Below are positions 12,301 through 24,300 of a DNA stretch of 64,000 bases, piece after piece (the stretch's first letter is position 1; each line of letters starts with the position of its first letter). The stretch lies in assembly GCA_026874595.1 (NCBI GenBank), contig CM049318.1, forward strand, positions 38,031,956-38,095,955, read 5' to 3'. Source of the DNA: Sipunculus nudus. Lineage: Eukaryota; Annelida; Sipuncula; Golfingiida; Sipunculidae. The notes beneath the pieces were generated by a model. It saw only the letters and a program-made list of their open reading frames with translations, had not been told where the DNA came from and did no database searches. A program made the position numbers and the translations under genes.

Positions 12301-15300
12301 CAAGGATTTTTTTCATGGACCTCTCTGGATGTAAAGTAAGAAGATTCCAGGTCCAGAAGTTACGATTTGTGCATTGTTAATGGACAGACGGCCGGACGGA
12401 TGACGGACAAAGAGTGATCGCTATAGTTCAGATGACTTATGATAAATGATAAATAACAAATAAAATTTTTCAATTTACAGGACTTGGATCACAGCTTAAC
12501 ACTTAGTAACATATATATTAATAATTTAATATTGATTAAATTTTGTTTTAGTTTGTTGAATTAATGCACATGTTCTGCAAGCTATATAGTTTACAATTCT
12601 TATAATAATTTTCATTAATGGTTCCACAAAAATGATTTTTAGCTGAATTATGGAGATTGACTTGAGTCATTTTACCATATATGTTATCTGTGCTATGCTG
12701 TTACATCTAGCCTGGCACCAGTTTATCAGCATCTATTACATCATTTCAGGTTATCTATTGTTAATATTGACAAGAAAGGTTTTTTAAAAGCTTTTAAAAA
12801 ATGTAGATTAACGATTTCAGTTATTCATCATACCAGGCAATGTGACAATTATGGATATTCAACTCCTGTGGCTATATAAAGACAACTGTACGTGATTATA
12901 AATTATTGGTATCCCTCCTCAACTTAATTCAAGAATTTACCGTCAATGAGATATATCTGTACTTTAATATTGCATTCAGCATGCATCCGTAATAATTGTA
13001 CATATATTCCTGATTTCTTTTTTATAAAAATTCAGCTGAAAAGCATTTTGTATTGGGAAAATAAATTTCAAAGTTATTTCAAGTAGGGACCACTTTGGTG
13101 TTCAGATGGCAGCACTTGGTTTACCATTGGCAGATTACCAGTGCCTTGATGTTGGCCATTAGCCAAGATGATGTCAGCTCTATAAATAGTTTTGGCACAG
13201 TGCCAGGATTGGAAGAAGTGCAGCCAGGTATAGGTCAAGAGTTCACTCAGTGCAGTAGCTGCATTCTATTTTTAGCTTTGGCACGCTGCTCACTGCATCA
13301 TATTTGGCACCCAAGTTCAGCCTGAATCTATTTATAGCTTTGGCAGACTGCCAACTGTGTCAGATTATTCAACAGGTCAAGAGTTCACTCAGTGCAGCCA
13401 GGTGCAGGTCAAAAGTTCACTCTGTCTGGGTGCAGGTCAAGAGTTCACTCAGTGCAGAAGCTTGAGGCAGCAATTAGTCACAGGTCACTAGGGGGCAACT
13501 GCCTTACTCACCTAAGCCTTGTCAGCCCAGTGCATCAAACTCTGGGGAAGTTTGATGTATTGGACTTATATTTTTACCTGTCTATGCGTCTTTGATGGTA
13601 TTCTCATTTACAAGACAGGTGGTGCCACCTACATTGACTTTTGCAGTGTATGCGCCTGCTTATTTCTACAGAGGAATTTGATACATCAGCCTCAAATAGG
13701 GCATGTTTATACATATCGGGTAGCTTTAAAGTGTAAAAGAAAGGTGGCGCCACCTACAATAATTTTTGCACAGTGTATGTCCCTGCTTATTTCACAGGAG
13801 GGTTTTGACATATCAGTCTGACATTGGGCATACTTATATATCTCTTTGTTGTATATAAGACTGGTGGTGCCAGCTACAATCATTGTATCTGCCAAAACAG
13901 AGTTTTGCGGATACTATGTTTTCAGTCGGACCCGACCCTGCCACCATCGCTGCATATGTTTCCGGAGAACTCCTCCATAATCAATGGGCAGAATTTATTC
14001 AAATTTGGAATTATGATCGGTCACATGTGAACTGCTGCGCCCACATTTTTGGTTGACCTCTGACCTTTCCTCTCTGCCCAGCTTCCATTTGTGCGTCTGT
14101 TTCCACACATAAACGCACATATCTCGGGAACCGTTTGACCGATAGGGCTATGGATTTTGCACAAATGTAGCACTGGGAAAGCTTTATAACATACACTAAA
14201 AATGGTGACGCCACCTGCAACCATTTTTGCACAGTGTCCATCTGTTCATCTGCCTTGAGATAAAAACACTCATATCTCTGCATTGGTTGGACTTATCCAT
14301 CAGAAATTTTGCATTTGTATAAATCCTGGACAGCTTTCTTGATTTTATGACAAGTGGCGCCACCTACATTCAGGTTTAAGCTGCAGACACTCAAGCTCAT
14401 ATCTCGGGAACCGTTTGACCAGTTGGGCAAAAATTTTGCATGTGTATAGATCTCCCATAGCTCTTTATCATACGCAAAACTGGTGGTGCCACGTACCTGC
14501 AACCATTTTTGCAAAGCGTCCGTGTGTTCATCTGCCTTGGGATAAAATCACTCATATCTTGGCTTGACTTATCCACCTGATGTTTTGCAGGTTTATACAT
14601 CCTTGACAGCTTTCTTGAATTTATGACAGGTGGCGCCACGTACATTCAAATTTACGCTGCAGACATCCTAGCTCATATCTCAGGAACTGTTTGACCGATT
14701 GGGCAAAAATTTTGCATGTTTATAGATCTTACATAGCCCTTTATCATACACAAAACTGGTGGTGCCACCTGCAATCATTTTTGCACAGCATCTGTCTGTT
14801 TGTTTGCCGTGGGATAAAATCATTCATATCTCAGCAGTGGTTTGACATATCTGCCTAAAATTTTGCAGGTTTATACATTTTTGATAGCTTTCTGTATTTT
14901 TAGCTCAGCTGACTATAAGTCATCTGAGCTATAGTCGTGGTCCATTGTCCGTTTTTGGATTTTGTGGCAGGTGGCGCCACCTACATTTATGTATACGCTG
15001 CAGACATTCAGGCTTACATCTCAGGACTGGTTTGACATATCCCCCTGACATTTTGCATGTGTATAGATCTCACATAACTCTTAATCATACACAAAATTGG
15101 TTGCGCCACCTGCCACCATTTTTGCACAGTGTCCATCTGTTTGTCTGCCATGGGCTAAAATCACTCATATCTCAGTAGTGGTTTGACTTATCTGCCTAAA
15201 ATTTTGCATGTTTATACGTCTTGGACAGCTTTCTGGATTTTGTGGTAGGTGGTGCAATCTACATATACATTTCGGCTGCAGACATCCAGGCTATTATGCA

Positions 15301-18300
15301 ACAAACCTCACTCTATTTCCCCTTGCCACTCAGTCCATGCCTATCTTCACCTTTCCTACTCTGATTTTGGAGGATACACGTAGTTGCTTGTTGACTACCC
15401 ATATTCTAGTTTTTGTGTTGTGTGCACCCATGCCAGAATTGCAGCAGTGATGTTTGTTTAATTATTTCTTGTTCTAAGTGTTTAGTACTTGCATTGTTCA
15501 TATAAATGTTACACATGTTCTTGAAAAGCAATGGTTCAGCATTGAAGCATTATACCTGGTGTAATCTCATTGCACAGGTTCGCATTAGGCCTGTAGGCCT
15601 TGTTTATTTTTTTTATAATGTTAATTTCAGCTGGTTGCTGCAGTTTATGATCTAAGTAAGAGAACTAATGATCTGATTAAGAACAGGTTATGATTATTAT
15701 GATGAGTGTCGTTTGTAGAAAAGGAGTAAACAACATGGTAGTAAGTCAGTAATATTAATGATACATTAACTTTAAGAAATCAGCTACAACAACTGACCTA
15801 GTTTGGTGGTTATTATGGATTATCATACTTTGAGCATATTAGTATATTTTTGTGCAACAATGGTATTTTAGCAGTAATTTTAGTTAATACATTTAAGCAA
15901 ATTTTCCAAACAGAAATGGAACAAAGTGGAGAACAGATGTCTGCCAGTGGAAAACAGTGTAACTGGGTCTGCCCCTTTATATGCAAATCCACAACCAAAT
16001 TTCACCAGATCTTGAACCTTACCCCGTGTCTCATCATTCCACACTGTTATATTAAAGTCATTTCCACAGCTTTCCTTTAATAAAAACATATAATATCTAG
16101 AATCTGCATTCTAAGGAATGCAAGCCTCCACCACATGAGGAGTCCTTATTGTGGGAAACTAACAAAACCATGTTTCCATTCACTTATTTGAATAATCCTT
16201 AATGGTGTTCCTTAATCAGGGTCATGTACCAGATCGACACCAAAATCTAATTGTTTCTTCATAATCTCAATCCTAAAAAGCCCTGAAACTTTCATGAGGT
16301 TCTGATTATGATTGTGTGAGTTATGTTGTGAACAATCATACACATGAATGGAGGTTAATGCATACCATCCTAGGGGAGGCAAAAACAAACAAACATACAT
16401 TAAGACAGAGGTGACAATAAATGGTGTAATGCACAGAACATGTAGTGTCTCAATGGTTTTGTTGCAGGATAGTGTGTAAGGAATGCTGTATGTACAGTAC
16501 GTATAAACAACCTCTACTTGACATTAGAACAGTGACAAGGAAAGTCAATTAAAAAAGTACGGAAAAGAGTGCGTACTTGAGTCTGAGTCATTCTTATGTA
16601 TTACTGAAGTCAGAAATTGGGATGCTAGTACTTGTATATGGCCTATATATTAACACTGTGTGGAACATGATTTGTTTCTGAGGAAGTTATAAAGTATTCC
16701 TATAAATTTCCCTTTAACCAATCAAAGGTTTGTAAAACAAGTGAATGCAAACAAGGTTTTTGGAGTATCCCACAATGGGGAACCCACACACTCACACACA
16801 CACACATGGCAGAGGCTTGCATTCCTCGGAATCGAGATTTCTAGTTCTACTTCTGTTATTCTTTTCTATTATGTATTGATAATGAGATGCTAAAAACTAA
16901 TGCTGATGTGACCCGGCTACACTTCACAAAACAGACATAGCAGTCATGCTAAAAGAGTACAGGTGAACCTCTTCTAATGGACACCTCTGTACTAAAGGCA
17001 CCTCCTTTAACGGCCACCGATGGGCAGTCCCTTGAAAGTAGGTTCCAAGATACATAACCTCCCTAAGAAGGGCACCTCTCTAATCTATTTGCAGGCAAAA
17101 CATCTGGTCCCCTCAATATCCACAATTTTGGGGTTCTGTTGCACTGTTATAAGGTCTAGTGACACATGTTCATCTGTTCAACTATTCCATCGCAGAGGAT
17201 CTTTTTAGTAACATGTATTCTAGTCCTGGAGCAGCAAATCTGTCAAATCTTCTGTCCAAAATGGATATATTTTGTCCCCAATTTCCGTGAAACAGGGACA
17301 TTGATTTGGGTTTGTCTGTGTGTCCGTAGGTCTGTCTGTCTCTTTCTAAGTCCATCCATCAGGTTTTTATTTCTGTGCAATAATTTTATTCAATTTCATT
17401 CAAATTTTTGGAGAGCTGACATGTGAAGACTTCTTCAAGTCAGACAATGAAAACTAAAACAGTCCTACATTGAGTACATTATTGCAGAATAACTACATTC
17501 AAAAAGTTCCAGAAAGCCCATAGATTGATTTACATAAAAGGCTTGCAGTGTGTGCTTTCCATAGAAAAAGTTTTGAAGTTAATGATATATGCAACATTAT
17601 ATAACTTATGAACAAGCTATTTATCATAATGAGAGTGATTATGCTTTGGTTCGCTACTTCAGAAAGAGGTTGACATCTGGTGTGTCATCCATTCATTGGA
17701 TTCCTGGTGCATGGTATCATCTACTGGGTCTATCTGTAAATTGACATGATCTGTTCACTTGATGATACTTGAGGACTGCTACTTCCATTTACTTACAAAA
17801 AAGGATGCTCCTTCTATAACCTTGGGCCTTAGTGCCAGTGCATGCTCTATTACCACTTAGCTAGCTGATTTTTACAAAATGCAGCTTTGGATTTTCATTG
17901 TTTTCAGCAATGTTAAAATATTTATTTTATTTAAACCCAAGTTTTCATCTATTTTAAATTATTTGTACCCAATTTCATATTAAGTTGTTTATCTCATAAG
18001 TTTCATTTGTCAACTAAATTAACAGTTTTACTGTTATTGCTTATATACAGTCGTGACTTGATAATCTGACACTAAATGTAATACGCTAATTTAAGTCGGA
18101 TTGCAAGGCTGTCGGACTGTCAAATCAATAAAGGTGATGGATCAAGGGTAAAGATACAATGTGACCTAAATGTTTGGAGGAATTGTAATAATTCATTAAG
18201 TATATTGTTATAATAAACTACGTATATGATATTGTTATGATTAATGTGAATTAGAAAATATAAACATCCATCATGGAGTACTGTTTTTATTTCTTATATA

Positions 18301-21300
18301 CGTGTCTATATATACTACGCTCGTCAAGACCTATGCAGATTCTACAATTATGAGTTATGCTTATATTTCTGAACAAACATAAACTAAATGTATATATATG
18401 AACGAGCGCTTGATCTACTTAGTTCATGTGCGTCTACATAATGCAGGCATATATGTCTGGTATCTTGTTCTTTTATTTTTTCATTTTCACAGACTTTTGT
18501 AAGCGGTCGGCATCAATGTCCCTTGCAGCGAATCCCTACTCCTCAATATACCGTAGACCTGTTTCAATTCCCTCAATCGTGTCTCTGAGAGTTACTGGTT
18601 TAGGAGGACCATCTTCTCCATCAGACTCGCTGTCACTGTCGCCTCCATCTTCTTTTACCATTGACACAATACCAGCGGCCGTTGGCATTGCTTCCATGGG
18701 CTCCATGTTGTCTAATACGAGGTATCGCTCCGCGGTCACATGGTCCGCGCTGTTGAGTGCCTGGAAAAGGTCCCCGACACCGTTCTCCATCTCTGCGTAT
18801 TCCACACACCGAGAGGTTCATGCGTGCCACATACGGATGTAAACTGACTTAATTAGTGAGCCAAATTGACTCTATAATTGCATGGTTCTCATGTACAGTT
18901 ATGAACAATACGCATCACTGCATTTCATGCCTAATTGATCAGGGTGCTGTGTGCACGAGCCCGACGACTGACATCAAAGGATAATATACCGGTCGGATTG
19001 TCAAGTCAGAAAATACGTGGGTATCCTTGTTTGTGTCGGGAAATGTCATGTCGGAGTCGGAATCCAAGGCTGTTGGTTTGTCAAGGCTAATGTCTATGGG
19101 TCCTGTTCGTTTATTGCAAAATACCGTCAGATTGTAAGGTTTCCGGATTGTCAAGGGTCGGAATGTCAAGTCGCGACTGTATAGTCTTGCTTGTTGATTT
19201 TACTTTGACTCAAGTGAAAAAGAAAGCATTATCAACCGAGCCAAGTTTATTAGTATGAAAGTGCAAGGGAGCCATATTTCAGTCAAATCAATTTGTAGAT
19301 TCATCAGTATTTACTTTAATCATGTGGATGTAATAACTTCATCACCAGGGTTTAAACTGCATACTTAACATCCTATCATCTGTCACTCAGGTAAATATCT
19401 GTCACTCATTTACCTTCACTGTAGTCCTGTGTGCTTTAAATGCAGCCCAAACAGTTACAAGTTAAATACAGGCAATTTTCATGGCACACTGTTCATGGAT
19501 CATGTAAATGGAGCTTTTACCTTTACAGAGATCTGTGCTAAATATAGATAATTTTCATGGCATCTAATTTTCATGAATTATACAGGCCTGGTATTTTGTG
19601 AATGTGTGATTTTCATAAATTGCTCACTGCTTGCCACACAGATAAATGGTCCATTACTGCCTGATGATCTATTAGAGTACTTAACCTCCCCCCCCCCTCC
19701 ATCAGTTGTAGAGACAAAAATGACTCCTCTGCACTTCCCTATATTTTTAAAGCTATAAACCTCATATCCATGAGTTTAAGACTAATTTAGAGTATTAATT
19801 CCTTGTAAATGGTAACCCAGAGGTGGCTGTGGTAGCACTTTTCAGGTTACCAGATTAATGCCCTGGATATGGAGAGCAACCAAACTTGAAATATGCTTGG
19901 TTCCAGCCCAGTTGTCCACATGAGTTAATGCAATATCTGTTTCAGTTATTTTTAACTAGCAACTGGAGTTGTGGTTTTGCAGGGATTGACATGATGCTTA
20001 ATGGTAATATAAATATCTGTTAGTGCTTGGAATTGGTCATAAAATGATCAGTGATAAAAACAACTGTTATGAGTGATTATTAATTGATTATATTTTGTAC
20101 CTGCTATATTAACTGCCATAATGTCTGCTGTATAGAATTTTACATGAAATATTGATCTACTAAATCATGTCTGACTTAGATATCATCTAAAAATTGTCAG
20201 AAGGGGGCAGCACTTTATAGAATTCAGGTTTATTTCATGACTATGAACAGAGAGGATAACATCAGTAAAAACTGTTTGACAAAGCGATACCTAAACTTCC
20301 TTATTCTAAGTGCCACTGCTCTAGTATAGTGTTCCCTGTGTAACTAAAGTATGAAGTAGAATATCTTTGATTCAGATATAATTTTGTGTATTTTAGATAT
20401 AATTTGCTGTCTTTCAGATGTATTACTGTGTATATCAGATGCAGTACTGTGTTTCAGATGCAATTCTGTGTATTTCAGATGTGGTTCTGTGTATTTAAGG
20501 TTTGATATTTATGTATTTTAGATGTGAAGAAGATGAATATTGCTGTGGACAAAATACTTGTTGTGCCTCATATGCAGTATGGCAAATGTGGTATTTCTGG
20601 TAAGTTCACAAAGGTTCTAAGGAGTGTCCAAAAAACCATTATTTGAGTTAATTTTGTATTATAATTATAAAAAATATTAATTCTTTCAAGAAAAAGTATG
20701 AAAATTTTTAAAAAATATAACATTGAAAGTTATAATATGATAGTACATTATGTGTTTTCTATACAACAGACCAGAATGGAAATTATGTGCCATAAAATTC
20801 TCAAGAGAATACACATATATTTCTATGATAAAGTAATTAACAAAATTGGGAATTTTGTATGAATAATCAAAGAATCAAGTTTGTAAAAATTAATTTTTGT
20901 AAATTTAAATTTTACTTTTTAAATATTTTTTTTTTTCATGTTTTGTTTTCTCAACAGGTGTGGGATAGTTTTCTTCATGATCATGCTGTCAGCCTGCGCG
21001 GGATTCTGCCGATATCGTTACTACCAGCGTACAATAATCATCCAGGGAAGCCACCCTTACTCACGCCTTGATAACCCTTCAACAAACAGTGTATACGCAC
21101 CCCCTCAGGTAAGATATCTCCAAGGGTAGCCATCCTTTAACTTTCATAACCTATGAACAATAGTGTTCTAACAGATCCTCCAGGAAAAAGCCACTGTAAC
21201 TTATCAGGAATCAGTCGTTAAATCATAGTGGATGATTGAAAGACAAAAAACAAGGATGATTGATTAGTAATCAATTATTTTATCTACCATCTATATAAAT

Positions 21301-24300
21301 ATATGGTTTATATGACCCAAGATATTGACCTAAGGTATTATAGACATTGCCCAAGTAAATTAAGTCTAACTAATCATTTATGCAAAAATGCAAACAATTC
21401 AATCAGTTATAATAGAAAATGACCAGTCGTCAGTAAAATTGATAAATTGGCATACCACTTGTAACTTATGCTTTGATAACCTTTCAACCACTAGTTCTAT
21501 AAACCTCTTCAGTGTTACACTATCCAGTCATGTCCCCCCCCCCCTTCCCCTTCTTCATGTCCTTATTGATGGCTGTGACAAGAAGCTATATGGTTATCAA
21601 TGGTTCATTGGTTATACAGTGGAACATGCTTGAAAGACCACCATTCTAAAAGACCACATTTCTATTAAGACCACCCTTGAGTGAACCAAAACCATTCACA
21701 TTGGTTATAACTGACCTGTCTAATAAGACCATCTGTGAATTAAGACCACTTCTGGATAGTCCCATGTGGGGTCCCTTAAAACAGGTTTCACTGTATATGA
21801 TAGTTATATTTATATTGATGTGTATTTTTTTAGCTCAGCTGACTATAAGTCATCTGAGCTATAGTCGTGGTCCTTTGTCCGTCGTCTGTCCGGCCGTCCG
21901 GCTGTTAACAGGGCAAGTTTTAAAACCCTTGGACCTACGAATCCATAATTCTGCATACCATTAGATGTCCCCTAATGTCCCTAGATGAAAATCTTCTACC
22001 AAACCAAAAATTGGGTCATTAGGACTTCGTTCCTTCAAGATATTAAGGAAAAACCTCCGTTTTCCATAAAAAAGCCATTGTTACACTTCAAGGCTGCCTA
22101 ATATCAAAACCACTGATCTGTTTTCGATTCATATTTAGTATTCCTATTTTTCCATACATCTTCTGTGCACATACCAAAAATTAGGTCAGTATTGGGTATT
22201 ATTATGAAGATATGGGCCCAAATATAATGCAATTTTTAAAAAATCAGGAAATATATTTGCTCACTTAACATGAGAATTGCTCAAGCTGGAGACTTTTTTT
22301 CAGGAATATAACTTTATTTAATCAAGATTCAATTGTTTACCCAAAATTAGACCTGAATTTTGCAAATTTTTCAAGTTATTAGCATAAATAAAAAATCAAT
22401 ACCTTAAAATTTGTCCAACCTTGGCAATGGCACGTTTTTTCTCTGTAAGCCCTGTTGATTTAATTTTCACAGCATATATACATAAGGATTTAATCTTTTA
22501 AAATCTGAAATTTCAAAGGAATTGTTTGAAAAGAGTAGCTTTTATCTAAGTTTTCATACACCATGTCAAGTGTTGTTTACATCTGGCCCACCTAGTAATA
22601 CAGCCTTCACTTGCATTATGTAACCCACCCCAGGCAGCTTGCCTTGGCTCAGCGTGGCCACTACTATCAGGCTTCACCTCTGCCCTGCACTCCCCGCCCC
22701 CCCCCAGCTGGTGCATAAACCAGATGAATGTTATAATATTCTGTATTTTATTTTTATTCTTGGCTATGCTACATTTTAGATTTTGTATTGTACCACCATG
22801 GTTGGAACGGGTGAAGTGAGGCATGGATTGAGTGGCAAGGAGAAATAGAGTGAAGTGTTGCATATTAGCATGGATGTCTGCAGCCAAATTGTGTATGTAG
22901 GTTGCGCCACCTACCACAAAATCCAGAAAGCCGTCCAAGTTGTATACATATGCAAAATTTAAGGCAGATAAGTCAAACCACTACATGTATATGAGTGATT
23001 TTTGCCTTGGCAGACAAACAGATGGACGCTGTGCAAAAATGGTTGCAGGTGGCGCCACCAGTTTTGCATATGATAGAGAGCTTATGAGAACTATACACAT
23101 GCAAAACTTTGGCCCAATCGGTCAAACGGTTCCAAAGAAATGAACTTGGATATCTGCTGCATAAACTAGAACTCTGTTTTGGCGGATACAATTATAGCTG
23201 AGATTGTAATTAGCATAATGATATTGTTTGTCCCTCATTCAACCAACAGTGTGTATACTTTATTTGAAAAGATGTTTTTATTTTATCAAATTTACTGAAT
23301 CATTTATTTTATATCCGTGAATAAAATTAAGCATGTACTGAAAACTCCAATGTGAAAAACTTTTTAATAGGGATTCAAGGAATAATCTTGTAGATGCCAT
23401 GTTCTGGCATTATTTTCTTTTAAATTCAGTTTAAACATTTTATTTTAAAACAATAAAATATATGTGTATGCATAATATGACCCAAGATGAGCTACAATCT
23501 GGATATATAATGATTGCAACTTAGAATTCTATATTTTAACTTATATTTTCAGTCATTTATTACAAATTTATAACCCTTGTAAATAAAAAAAATGAATCAG
23601 ATAAAAACTATTAATGGAAAAATGCTAAAATGGATAATGGATATGCTAAAAAAATAGGCTTATATATAAACTTAAATGCATTATTCCCTTGAAAGTGAAA
23701 TAAAGGTATTTGTCCATTCTGTCCACTTGCCTGTCCATCTGTAAAAACTTTTACTGTTTTTCTTCATGACAGTCTTGTCAGAGTATTAGTTTGCAATCAT
23801 ATATTTAGAACTTTACTATAACCAAGGAGTTTATAGGGATGGAGTATCAAGTGAGAGTCTGGTCGTGTCGGATGTTGCTGACGGGGGTCATAAAACTCGC
23901 TGCTCTAAGGCACAAAGAGATGCCGCTGATAAGCCCGGTGTTAATTGATACAGCGCGAGAGACCCCCCTCCGGCGTGACTTTGGAACAGCACGTTATAGT
24001 ACCGGTATTTTTTATGAATATTGTGACAAGGATGAGTAAGTTTCTCCCAAATTTTATCTCTGGCAGTATTTAATATAAAATTTTATCATAAGTTTGAACA
24101 CCATATTTTCATATTTGAGGGAATTGTGTGTGAAGCTATTGTTGCTAATGACACCTGAGCTATAGCTTGGCTGCGGTAAATATGGGAGATAATAAGAGAA
24201 CAACGCCGTCAGTGACAGAGGGGGCGATGGCTCACTGTTATCCATCAAAATGAAAGTCATCCGATCATAAGCGTCAACATTTTTTTTATAGACGGAATAC

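Noticed and set aside
13519-15450. Several 60-100-codon open frames on both strands
   Set aside because: All fall inside the tandem units of the 120-bp array and family B. They are short, repeated and lack conservation.
18426-18842. 138-codon plus-strand open frame
   Set aside because: It is antisense to the transposase remnant inside the pogo-like element. Its Ser/Pro-rich text mirrors the acidic tail.
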